A DNA stretch of 64,000 nucleotides from Acidaminobacter sp. GTDB taxonomy: Bacteria; Bacillota_A; Clostridia; Peptostreptococcales; Acidaminobacteraceae. The DNA lies in contig WXFH01000056.1 of the NCBI GenBank assembly GCA_009881125.1, forward strand, positions 91,246-155,245. The letters run 5' to 3'. This document shows, one piece after another, positions 34,203 through 41,677 of the stretch (position 1 is its first letter; every line of letters starts with the position of its first letter). Under the pieces are notes generated by a model. The model ran no database searches and was not told the DNA's origin. It saw only the letters and a list, made by a program, of their open reading frames with translations. The position numbers and the translations under genes are program-made.

Positions 34203-34248
34203 AGGCTGCAACCGCGGTGAATCTGGGAGGAAGAGGTGCGTTTAACAG

Positions 34249-34291
34249 CCATCGGCTAAACGCTGTTGCTCTTGCTTTTGCCGATGGTCAC
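34249..34291. repeat. Inverted pair of the GCCGATGG element
   Basis: CCATCGGCTAAA (from 34249) and TTTTGCCGATGGTCAC (ending 34291) form a hairpin with a loop of about 17 bases, in the gap between the VOC gene and the convergent DNA-repair gene. Confidence 0.8.
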
Positions 34292-34300
34292 CTTCGAGCG

Positions 34301-35038
34301 CTATCCCTTAATCTCAATCAAATATTTCCAGTACTTCTTTGGCATATGCTGTCGCTGACGCTCTGTGCTCCTGCGGCTTTCTATGGCGATGTGCTTGAAA
34401 TACGACTGCCACAGCGTCCTGTAGAATTCCTCTTCATCTGAGTAGGATTGAATCGTGGGCTCCAGCTCTGCCAGCCACCAGTTTTTCTGGTCGTAAAAGG
34501 CGGCGAGGTGCCGTCTGACGTCATGCAGAACCCAGGTCTGATCGCTGAGGCGACTGGCGAAGTGGGGTGCCAACAGCGTCGTGATGTCGTAAGTGGGTTC
34601 AAAGCAGCCGTAATAGATCCCTGATTTGGTTTCGGAGAAGCGGAGAAGCCCCGTCATGAGGTGGACTTCCCGCGTCACACGCCAGGAGGCTTTGAAGACA
34701 GGTTTGACTGCGGGATGGGCCAGATGCTCGACCGCGGAGGGTCCGGTTTTGAAGGCGTATCGTAAAAAATGAAGTATGTCGGTACCGATCTCAGGGATTT
34801 CACTGAAATAGGCGTAGGAGACCCGCTTAAAAGTCTCCATTCCAAGTTTTTGAACAATGGCTTCGATCACCTTGCTCGCTTGGGCGCTGTCCGTTTGGAC
34901 GTCCTGAACATGCGCGAGCAATAGGGGGGCGGGGTCATCATTTTTTTGTATTGCCACATCACCCTGGATTCTGTAGGCGGAGGCGATGGCGCACATCAAC
35001 CCCTCAAAGCTGCCATCATAGAGAAAGAGCTGCATCAT
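34301..35038 (-). CDS. TIGR03915-family putative DNA metabolism/repair protein (DUF4130)
   Basis: A 245-residue protein of the DUF4130 family, which is almost always encoded next to a radical SAM protein as here. It opens LFLYDGSFEGLMCAIASAY and has LMTGLLRFSETKSGIYYG and LAPHFASRLSDQTWVLHD (family landmarks), plus a basic C-terminus RQRQHMPKKYWKYL. The biochemical role is unknown; related proteins are proposed to act on nucleic acids, and a UDG-like partner domain is fused in some genomes. Start overlaps the radical SAM stop by four bases (ATGA). Confidence 0.88.
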   Translation of the reverse strand: MMQLFLYDGSFEGLMCAIASAYRIQGDVAIQKNDDPAPLLLAHVQDVQTDSAQASKVIEAIVQKLGMETFKRVSYAYFSEIPEIGTDILHFLRYAFKTGPSAVEHLAHPAVKPVFKASWRVTREVHLMTGLLRFSETKSGIYYGCFEPTYDITTLLAPHFASRLSDQTWVLHDVRRHLAAFYDQKNWWLAELEPTIQSYSDEEEFYRTLWQSYFKHIAIESRRSTERQRQHMPKKYWKYLIEIKG

Positions 35039-36333
35039 CTGAGCATCAACTCCTTGGAGGGTGGAATCCAGAGACCGGGATTCAGGTCGAAGAAGGACAG
35101 CTGGGAAGAGGGGACCTGCAGCTTTAAGGGCTCCTCGCTCACCAACAGGGGTCTGAGGATCCGCGTCTCGAAGTTTAAGGTTTCAATTTTTTTGCCGCTG
35201 CATTGAATGAAATATTTGGCGCGCTTCATGACGACGCCCAGCCCCTTGAGGTCCTCAGGCCTGAGGGCGCTGAAGCGTCTGGACTTGAGGATGCGTCTGG
35301 CTGAAACCGGGCCTATGCCGGGAACTCTAAGCAGTGTCATCAGGTCCGCTTTGTTGATTTCCACCGGAAACTGCTCGGGATGCCGCAGCGCCCACTGACA
35401 TTTTGGGTCCAGCTCGAGGTCCAACTGAGGGTTGAGCTCATCCAGCAGCTCGCCAGCCGTATAGCCGTAAAATCTCAGCAGCCAGTCTGCCTGGTAGAGA
35501 CGGTGCTCCCTGAGCATGGGGTGTTCCACCTGGCCGGGCAGAACCGGGTGGTTCTGGACCACCGGGACATAGGCGGAGAAGTAGACGCGCTTCAGTGCGT
35601 AGCGTTGATAGAGCTTCTCGGTGAGGTTCAGCAGAAGGTGATCTGTTTCCCCCGTCGCGCCCACGATCATTTGCGTCGTCTGCCCCGCCGGGACGAAAGA
35701 AGGCGCTTTCTTGAATTTGTTTTGGTCAGAACGCGTCTCCAGGATGGTGTTGCGGATCTGGGCCATAGGGGCCGTGATGGTTTCCGGGTTCTTTTCCGGA
35801 GCCAGCAGCTTCAGGCTTCTCTTGGTGGGCAGTTCTATATTGAGACTCATCCTGTCTGCGTATCGCCCGGCCTCCGCGATCAGGCGGGGATCCGCGCCGG
35901 GTATGGCTTTCAGATGGATGTAACCGTTGAATTTTCCTTCGGTTCTGAGCCGCTTGACGACCTCCACCATTCGCTCCATAGTGTGGTCCGGGCTTACCAG
36001 GACCGCACTGCTGAGGAATAGCCCCTCGATGTAGTTCCTTCGGTAGAAGTTGAGGGTCAAATCGACGATCTCCGTGGGTGACAGTGTGGCTCGAGGCACA
36101 TCACTGGAGATCCGGTTGACGCAGTAGGCGCAGTCATAGACGCAAACGTTGGTCATCAGGATTTTTAGCAGGGAGATGCAGCGTCCGTCATCCGACCAGC
36201 TGTGGCAGATTCCCGCCGCTGCGGCCGTTCCCAGCATCCCTTGGCTTTTTCCTCTGGAGGTTCCGCTGGAGGAGCACGAAACGTCGTATTTCGCGCTGTC
36301 TGCAAGAATTTCGAGCTTTTTTTGCCATTCCAT
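35035..36333 (-). CDS. Putative DNA modification/repair radical SAM protein (TIGR03916)
   Basis: A 432-residue radical SAM enzyme. The 4Fe-4S ligands are in CVYDCAYC (Cys64, Cys68, Cys71); upstream CSSSGTSR and GICHSW are family signatures. About residues 335-370 form a helix-hairpin-helix (LLRVPGIGPVSARRIL), a DNA-binding motif also found in repair enzymes. Together with DUF4130 it is believed to modify or repair DNA, but the reaction is unknown. AGGAGG precedes the ATG. A LexA-type box lies about 150 bases upstream, which would make the pair SOS-induced. Confidence 0.9.
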   Translation of the reverse strand: MEWQKKLEILADSAKYDVSCSSSGTSRGKSQGMLGTAAAAGICHSWSDDGRCISLLKILMTNVCVYDCAYCVNRISSDVPRATLSPTEIVDLTLNFYRRNYIEGLFLSSAVLVSPDHTMERMVEVVKRLRTEGKFNGYIHLKAIPGADPRLIAEAGRYADRMSLNIELPTKRSLKLLAPEKNPETITAPMAQIRNTILETRSDQNKFKKAPSFVPAGQTTQMIVGATGETDHLLLNLTEKLYQRYALKRVYFSAYVPVVQNHPVLPGQVEHPMLREHRLYQADWLLRFYGYTAGELLDELNPQLDLELDPKCQWALRHPEQFPVEINKADLMTLLRVPGIGPVSARRILKSRRFSALRPEDLKGLGVVMKRAKYFIQCSGKKIETLNFETRILRPLLVSEEPLKLQVPSSQLSFFDLNPGLWIPPSKELMLR

Positions 36334-36359
36334 GGGTGGACCTCCTTTGTTATAGGTGG

Positions 36360-36418
36360 GTGACAGGCACTCGCTTGAAGTTGGTGCCTGTCACTCATTC
36401 AACTTGAGTGCCTGTCAC
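36360..36418. repeat. Three-unit palindromic repeat array, 24-bp period
   Basis: Cores GTGACAGGCAC (36360), GTGCCTGTCAC (36384) and GTGCCTGTCAC (36408) are spaced exactly 24 bp, as in the arrays at 837 and 4746. The array lies in the 5' leader of the radical SAM operon. Confidence 0.9.
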
Positions 36419-36478
36419 TCACTCAAATTTTGGACCAGAGCTTGAGACTATTCTGAAAATTTGAGTCTTGCTCACGAA

Positions 36479-36527
36479 AGAACATATGTTCTATAATGAT
36501 TATACTGGAAATTGTGTGTTTTTGCAA
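36479..36527 (-). promoter_or_regulatory. LexA-type SOS box with overlapping promoters
   Basis: AGAACATATGTTCT (36479-36492) is a perfect palindrome containing GAAC-N4-GTTC, the Gram-positive LexA core. On the minus strand TTGCAA (36527-36522), 17-base spacer and TATAAT (36504-36499) place the box just after the -10 of the radical SAM operon. On the plus strand TTGCTC, 18-base spacer, TATAAT (36492-36497) brackets the box and could drive the gene at 36648. Confidence 0.75.
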
Positions 36528-36535
36528 CCATCGGC
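36528..36535 (-). repeat. Dispersed element CCATCGGC(TAAAG)
   Basis: A partial copy (CAACCATCGGCTAAAG) directly upstream of the minus-strand -35. With the copy at 37755 it brackets the stalk-domain gene in inverted orientation. Confidence 0.65.
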
Positions 36536-36647
36536 TAAAGCACTTTTATCAGTATGGGGAGTACATAAAAACTTGACTTAGCGAATATTTTTGCGGGTAT
36601 TAATATCCTATCCAACAAAAATTTCATATGTGTAAGGAGGAAGCCCT

Positions 36648-37742
36648 ATGTGGAAATTCAGGCAAAAGTGTCACGAGTCTACTAACCTCCTATTGACCTC
36701 ATTCTTGCTGTCGACCCTCCTGTTGATGACGCTTACAGCTCCATCCCTCGCGTGGGCAGAAGGCTACTGGCGTCTGTCCGACTTAAACTTTGAGGAGCAC
36801 GAATACATAAGTCAGCGCCCGTATATATCAGGGGTATACTCGGCCGGGTTTATCGATCCTGAACCGACTGAAACTCTCGTGCTCGGTGAAGTGCCCAACC
36901 TCGTCTACTTCACGGTTCTTGAGCGTGAGCCTTCCAATATGCTCGGTTTGGCTGAGCTTGAAGGCGCGGTGGCTGAGGGCGCCACTGGGGACTTGGGGCT
37001 GTCACTGTACAAAGGCATGTTCAAATTCTCAGCACCGCCAGCGCATCTGATCCCCGGTCAGAAATTCGGTATGAGCTTTTCCGGCTCGCAGCTCTTTAAC
37101 ACTACCAGCCTCTACTCGGGCATCAGCTTATGGTCCTACGAAAAAATCTACAAGCCCGGAGACTTAAGTACAGGCTATTTCACCGAAGTGGGTTACGCTC
37201 ACCTTGAGCTCTATGCCGGACCGGCTGCAGGGGACAAAACTTATGGTCAGGTGACCGCTCAAGTCATGCCAAGAAATCAGGATGTGGGCAGAAATGACGG
37301 CTACATTTACCGGGTCATGGTGAAAACCAGTGAAGCCTATCGCATCTATGATTATGTTTATGACTGGATTCCTGGGCCGGTTCCAACACAAAAAGAAATC
37401 AGAGTCTTTATCGATTACGAGCTATTAACGGTTGAGGTTCCGCCTGTCATTCAAAATGGCAGGACTATGCTGCCGCTCCGGGCCATTCTGGAAGCTCTCG
37501 GTGCCGAAGTTGGCTGGGATCCACTCACCCAGACAGTTACGGCGACCAAAGGGGATACGGTGGTCACCATGGTTCTGGGCAGCAGCACCGCTTACGTCAA
37601 CAACATCCCATTTAAGCTTGACGCGCCGCCATACACGGTCAAGGGCCGAACGCTGGTACCCGCTCGTTTCCTGGCGGAGAGCTTCAAAGCCGGCGTCGCT
37701 TGGGACGGCACGGCCTGGACGGTACACATCACCACTAAATAA
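36648..37742 (+). CDS. Secreted protein with C-terminal copper amine oxidase N-like (stalk) domain
   Basis: A 364-residue exported protein. A signal peptide (hydrophobic stretch about residues 13-35, cleavage likely near SLAWAEG) is followed by a ~220-residue beta-rich domain I do not recognise, and by a C-terminal domain (about 255-364) of the copper amine oxidase N-terminal type: VPPVIQNGRTMLPLRAILEALGAEVGW and VKGRTLVPARFLAESFKAGVAW (in parts). In Clostridia this domain is a common module of cell-surface proteins. GGAGG precedes the ATG. The gene is bracketed by inverted GCCGATGG elements at 36528 and 37755. Confidence 0.85.
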   Translation: MWKFRQKCHESTNLLLTSFLLSTLLLMTLTAPSLAWAEGYWRLSDLNFEEHEYISQRPYISGVYSAGFIDPEPTETLVLGEVPNLVYFTVLEREPSNMLGLAELEGAVAEGATGDLGLSLYKGMFKFSAPPAHLIPGQKFGMSFSGSQLFNTTSLYSGISLWSYEKIYKPGDLSTGYFTEVGYAHLELYAGPAAGDKTYGQVTAQVMPRNQDVGRNDGYIYRVMVKTSEAYRIYDYVYDWIPGPVPTQKEIRVFIDYELLTVEVPPVIQNGRTMLPLRAILEALGAEVGWDPLTQTVTATKGDTVVTMVLGSSTAYVNNIPFKLDAPPYTVKGRTLVPARFLAESFKAGVAWDGTAWTVHITTK

Positions 37743-37754
37743 CAGAGCTTTTTT

Positions 37755-37766
37755 GCCGATGGTCAC
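37755..37766 (+). repeat. Dispersed element GCCGATGGTCAC
   Basis: A full copy preceded by TTTTTT, 12 bases after the stop codon of the stalk-domain gene. Confidence 0.75.
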
Positions 37767-37801
37767 CAGAAGCACCCCTCCTCAAATCTTTCTACACATT
37801 C

Positions 37802-37834
37802 AAAGCCGCATCTCATTGGGATGCGGCTTTTATA
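37802..37834 (+). terminator. Intrinsic terminator
   Basis: AAAGCCGCATC pairs with GATGCGGCTTT around a seven-base loop, followed by T residues. It ends the stalk-domain gene. Confidence 0.88.
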
Positions 37835-37981
37835 AGCAGATCATGGCAATTTAAGGTCGGGCAATTCCGGGTTCTCTTTCTTGAAAATTCTTGTTAGAAT
37901 GAAAGAATACAACAGTTCAAAATTCGCCGTGTCAACTTCAAGTTCTTTCGAGGTTAACGCGTCTATCAGGAGGTCAATTTA

Positions 37982-38908
37982 ATGGAAAGTCAATCAACCC
38001 ACGACATGATCCAAAGCCCCGAAATCTGGGGCGGCTTGAACCAGCCGAAGCTTGACATAAAGGAGGCGGATGCCATTGTCTTTGGCATCCCTTGGGACGG
38101 TTCTGTCAGCTTTAGATCCGGCGCAAAGGAGGCCCCAAGCGCCCTTCGTTCCATAACTTATACCGTCGCCCCCACAACTGAGCGCTTCGAATCCCTGGAA
38201 GGCTTCAAGATTAAAGACCTTGGCGACTTTGAAGGTGCCGACAGGGAACAGATTTTCGGCCAGGTCGAAGAAGCAGTTGCTGAGCTGGTAAAGGAGAAAA
38301 AGTTCTTTACCATGATTGGCGGCGACCATTCAGTGACCATTCCGGTGCTTAAAGGGATCAACAAAGCTGTAGATCAAGCCTTTGGGATCATTCACATCGA
38401 CGCGCATTTTGACCTCTGCGAGGCGCTGGGCGGGGACACGCTTTCCCACGGCTGCACAGAGCGACGGGCGCTGGAGCTCGAAAACGTCACCGGGCCTGAG
38501 AACCTGTTTTTTATTGGCATCCGGTCCGTGGAGCCTCAGGAGCTCGAGTTCATCCAGAAGACAACTGTGCCGGTGGTCAGTGCCCGGGATTACTCCAAAA
38601 TGGGTACCGCGGCGGTGATTGAGAAAGCCAAGGCGGCGCTCGCCCACCTGGAAGCCATCTACATCACTGTGGACATAGACGCGCTGGACCCGGCTTATGC
38701 ACCTGGCACGGGCACACCGCAGCTGGGCGGCCTGACGGCCAGAGAGCTCCTGGACCTTTTGGAAGGGTTGTTTGAACTTCCGGTCATAGGCTTCGACGTG
38801 GTAGAGGTCGCGCCTGGGCTGGATCCGTCTTGGACATCCGTGTTCGCAGCCAGAAAAATTGTCATGGAATGCTGGGGACATGCTATGAGGAAGGCTGGGC
38901 GACTTTAA
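37982..38908 (+). CDS. Agmatinase/arginase (ureohydrolase) family protein
   Basis: A 308-residue manganese ureohydrolase. All metal ligands are visible: His116 in GGDHS, Asp140, His142 and Asp144 in HIDAHFD, and Asp231 and Asp233 in VDIDALDPAYAPGTG. DTLSHGC stands where agmatinases have their SHGT-like specificity loop. The closest family is agmatinase (agmatine to putrescine and urea), but guanidinobutyrase or formimidoylglutamase activity is possible. CAGGAGG precedes the ATG. Monocistronic, with its own terminator. Confidence 0.88.
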   Translation: MESQSTHDMIQSPEIWGGLNQPKLDIKEADAIVFGIPWDGSVSFRSGAKEAPSALRSITYTVAPTTERFESLEGFKIKDLGDFEGADREQIFGQVEEAVAELVKEKKFFTMIGGDHSVTIPVLKGINKAVDQAFGIIHIDAHFDLCEALGGDTLSHGCTERRALELENVTGPENLFFIGIRSVEPQELEFIQKTTVPVVSARDYSKMGTAAVIEKAKAALAHLEAIYITVDIDALDPAYAPGTGTPQLGGLTARELLDLLEGLFELPVIGFDVVEVAPGLDPSWTSVFAARKIVMECWGHAMRKAGRL

Positions 38909-39239
38909 GCGTTCGCTCGAAATAATAAAGCATCTTATTGAAGCAATGCCTGTGATTTAGGTCTTTGAACCGTCCAGGCATTGTTTTTATTTTCAAATTT
39001 TTTGTTTAATCCAAGATAAATACGTTAAGGACAATTTTGCCGATGGTTTCGTAATCACTACCTCTCTGCATAATTCTTGATAGCTAGAGTAAATTCATCG
39101 ATAAAAGTATTTGATTGCGAGGTATTATCAATCAAAACTCTGTATTTGAATTCATTTTGTTTATTTTGTATACTACATATTGTTTGTGAGAATTTTATAA
39201 AATTAGAGCTGGGTATCAGCACGTCAGGTGGAGACAAAG
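38909..39239 (+). other. Intergenic region: terminator, element and promoter
   Basis: This 331-base gap holds a terminator (CAATGCCTG 38944-38952 pairing with CAGGCATTG 38985-38993, then T-rich), a partial dispersed element TTTTGCCGATGGT (to 39047), and a promoter TTGAAT (39146-39151), 17-base spacer, TATACT (39169-39174) that should drive the double-cubane/ABC operon. A possible 64-codon ORF from 39077 overlaps the promoter and is rejected. Confidence 0.65.
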
Positions 39240-40418
39240 ATGCAAGAGTTCAATGCCGTTTATCAGGATGAAATTGAAGAGAGAGTTTATATTGAAGGTA
39301 TTGAGGCTAAGAAATCAGGTTCCAAAATTGTAGGAGTGTATTGTGCTTTCACGCCGCATGAACTGATCGCGGCTGCTGACGCTATTCCGGTATCGCTGTG
39401 TGCTGGGTCTGAAAAGCCCATTCCTTTCGCCGAGAAGCATTTGCCAAGAAATTTGTGTCCGTTGGTCAAATCCAGCTATGGCTATGCAATCAACGGAGAA
39501 TGTCCATATTTCAATTCAACAGATTTTTTGATCGCTGATTCAACTTGTGACGGAAAGAAGAAGATGTTTGAGTTGATGAGTAAGGTTAAACCCTTGTTCT
39601 TAATGATGCTTCCACAGAATTATATCTACGAGAACTCAAAAAAGTATTGGCTTCAGGAAATTTATCAAATACGGGATTCTTTGGAGGCCCTGACAGGCAA
39701 TAAGATCACAGATGGATCTTTAAGCAATCAAATCAAGCTTTATAACCGTTACCGTCAAACGGTCCGTGACATCTTTGAGCTCAACTTGAACGGCTCGCCC
39801 AAGCTTTCGGGGTCTGAAATCAACGCCATAATGGGATCCGCAGGCTTTGAGATCCATCTCGAAAGCAGAATCAAAGAAATGAATGAAGCGAAGCAAATGG
39901 TTCTGGCTCGCTCTCAAACTGAAAAATGGCGCCATGCGTTTTCCCAAAAACCTAGAATACTGCTGACAGGATGTCCGACAACTAATAAAAAAGTCATTGA
40001 AGCCATAGAGGCTGCAGGCGGAGTAGTATGCGCCATGGAAAGCTGTGGGGGGCTCAAAACGGCAGGTGATCTCGTGGATGAAAATGGTAACCCTTGGGAG
40101 GCGCTTGCAGAGCATTATATTCAAGTCGCTTGCCCATGTATGTCGCCAAATCCAAGAAGGCTTGAAATTCTTAGCAATCTAGTAGAGGATTATCAGGTAG
40201 AAGGCGTTTTAGAGCTGGTATGGCAGGGCTGCCACACCTATAATGTCGAGTCCCATCAAATCAAAAAGCATGTGCAAGAACGTCATCAAATGCCTTATCT
40301 CTTGATCGAAACGGATTACAGCGAAAGCGACAACGGTCAGATTAGATTAAGGGTAGAAGCATTTCTTGAATTGATAAAAGAGAAAAATAACAAAAGAAAA
40401 GGGGACACAACACAATGA
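39240..40418 (+). CDS. 2-hydroxyacyl-CoA dehydratase/double-cubane cluster protein
   Basis: A 392-residue protein of the HgdB/BadD-like superfamily, of the single-subunit type related to double-cubane cluster proteins (DccP/YjiM). It has CAFTPHELIAAADAIPVSLC, CPLVKSSYGY, CPYFNSTDFLIADSTCDGKKKM, CPTTNKKV and QGCHTYN; several of these Cys residues would ligate iron-sulfur clusters. Relatives catalyse low-potential reductions driven by ATP through a separate activator ATPase, not seen here. The ATG at 39240 has AGGTGGAG upstream; a GTG at 39228 lies within that site. Its stop overlaps the next start (ATGA), tying it to the importer. Confidence 0.85.
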   Translation: MQEFNAVYQDEIEERVYIEGIEAKKSGSKIVGVYCAFTPHELIAAADAIPVSLCAGSEKPIPFAEKHLPRNLCPLVKSSYGYAINGECPYFNSTDFLIADSTCDGKKKMFELMSKVKPLFLMMLPQNYIYENSKKYWLQEIYQIRDSLEALTGNKITDGSLSNQIKLYNRYRQTVRDIFELNLNGSPKLSGSEINAIMGSAGFEIHLESRIKEMNEAKQMVLARSQTEKWRHAFSQKPRILLTGCPTTNKKVIEAIEAAGGVVCAMESCGGLKTAGDLVDENGNPWEALAEHYIQVACPCMSPNPRRLEILSNLVEDYQVEGVLELVWQGCHTYNVESHQIKKHVQERHQMPYLLIETDYSESDNGQIRLRVEAFLELIKEKNNKRKGDTTQ

Positions 40419-41566
40419 AAAAGGGAATAAGTTTGATCCTTGTATTAGCTATGGTTCTCATCAGCCTTTCAGGCTGCTCAGCGCCTGCCCAATCTCAAGC
40501 AGGAGCACCGGAAGCAGAAAAGGCGCCAGGCTACAAAATCGGCATCGTTACACCAACACTGTCAACAAGTGAAGATGAATACCGCGCGGGCGAAAATATG
40601 GTCGCGAAATATCCTGACATCGTTAAACATATCACGCTTCCTGAAAACTTCAACGTTGAGTTGGAAACCGCAATCAGCCAGATTGTCAGCCTTGCGGACG
40701 ATCCGGAAATGAAAGCTGTTGTCGTAGTCTCAGGTCAATCCGGCCTGCTTCCTGCACTTCAGAAAATTGAAGAAACCAGACCGGAAATTATCACGGTAAC
40801 TGCACCAATTTGGGATGATCCGGATATGATGGCCCAATACATAGATATCAATCTCGATACGGACTGGGCAAGACGCGGTCAGACCATTGTTGAGAAAGCG
40901 CATAACATGGGTGCCAAAACCTTTATCCATTACAGCTTCCCAACACACCTTGCAAAAGAGGCGATCTCAAAGCGCAAAGAGATGATGAAGACTACCAGTG
41001 AACAGCTTGGCATGACTTTTGTTGAAATCGTCACACCAGATCCTCAAGCGGGCGATGGCGGCGTTCCTGCAATGCAGCAGTTTCTGAGAGAAGACATTCC
41101 GCGCCAAATCGAAAAATATGGAGTTGACACAAACATCTTTGGCTCAAATTGCCCAATGTATGATGTCATCCTCGATGAAGCACTCAAACTCAAATTCATC
41201 ATGGCTGAGCAGTGCTGCCCAACGCCGACACAAGCATTTCCTACAGTTATGAATCTTGAAATTGCTGCTGAAGATGTTGGCAATTTTGACAAAATCAATG
41301 CCATGATCAGTGAAAAAGCAGCAGATGCGGACATGACAGGCAGACTTTCCGGTTGGCCCGTCCCAATTACCATCTTCCTGCCTGAATTCGCTGTGGAGGT
41401 CGCCAAGGATCTTATAGACAGCGGCAAAACGCCTGAGGAAGCCTTAAGCTCAGAATACCTCATTGCACTGGCGCAGGATAAGTTTGGTGTGGGTGTTGAA
41501 ATGAACCCAATGAAGCCTGAAATGGACAACTATTATTTGACGATTATGGATTCGATTTTCTACTAA
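40415..41566 (+). CDS. DUF3798 substrate-binding lipoprotein
   Basis: A 383-residue exported protein with lipobox LSGC near residue 20 and a DUF3798 body resembling periplasmic binding-protein folds: YKIGIVTPTLSTSEDEYRAG, KAVVVVSGQSGLLPALQ, TFIHYSFPTHLA, and FGSNCPMYDVIL. It is encoded with an RbsA-like ATPase and two RbsC-like permeases, so it is almost certainly their binding protein. Coupled to the double-cubane gene by an ATGA overlap. Substrate unknown. Confidence 0.88.
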   Translation: MKKGISLILVLAMVLISLSGCSAPAQSQAGAPEAEKAPGYKIGIVTPTLSTSEDEYRAGENMVAKYPDIVKHITLPENFNVELETAISQIVSLADDPEMKAVVVVSGQSGLLPALQKIEETRPEIITVTAPIWDDPDMMAQYIDINLDTDWARRGQTIVEKAHNMGAKTFIHYSFPTHLAKEAISKRKEMMKTTSEQLGMTFVEIVTPDPQAGDGGVPAMQQFLREDIPRQIEKYGVDTNIFGSNCPMYDVILDEALKLKFIMAEQCCPTPTQAFPTVMNLEIAAEDVGNFDKINAMISEKAADADMTGRLSGWPVPITIFLPEFAVEVAKDLIDSGKTPEEALSSEYLIALAQDKFGVGVEMNPMKPEMDNYYLTIMDSIFY

Positions 41567-41604
41567 TAATGTTTTTTAGAAAATGACATCAAAGATGGTC
41601 ATAA

Positions 41605-41635
41605 GAGCCCCAGGCAAATGTATTGCCTGGGGCTC
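41605..41635 (+). other. Intercistronic hairpin after the DUF3798 gene
   Basis: A perfect 13-bp stem (GAGCCCCAGGCAA with its reverse complement) and a five-base loop, no strong U-run. Like the hairpins at 12379 and 54052, it follows a binding-protein gene and probably sets its expression above that of the membrane genes. Confidence 0.78.
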
Positions 41636-41677
41636 AAAACTATGTTGATGTATTATCAAAGTAAAAATGAAAGGCAG

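Noticed and set aside
36573..36604. Promoter TTGACT...TATTAA before the stalk-domain gene
   Set aside because: The spacer is 20 bases, too long for a convincing sigma-A promoter.
39166..39175. UxuR-like operator at the double-cubane promoter
   Set aside because: TTGTATACTA fits the loose pattern, but this is explained by the TATACT -10 hexamer and there is no GntR gene nearby.
39077..39271. 64-codon ORF upstream of the double-cubane gene
   Set aside because: It runs across the predicted promoter and into the next gene, has no ribosome site and no recognisable protein features.
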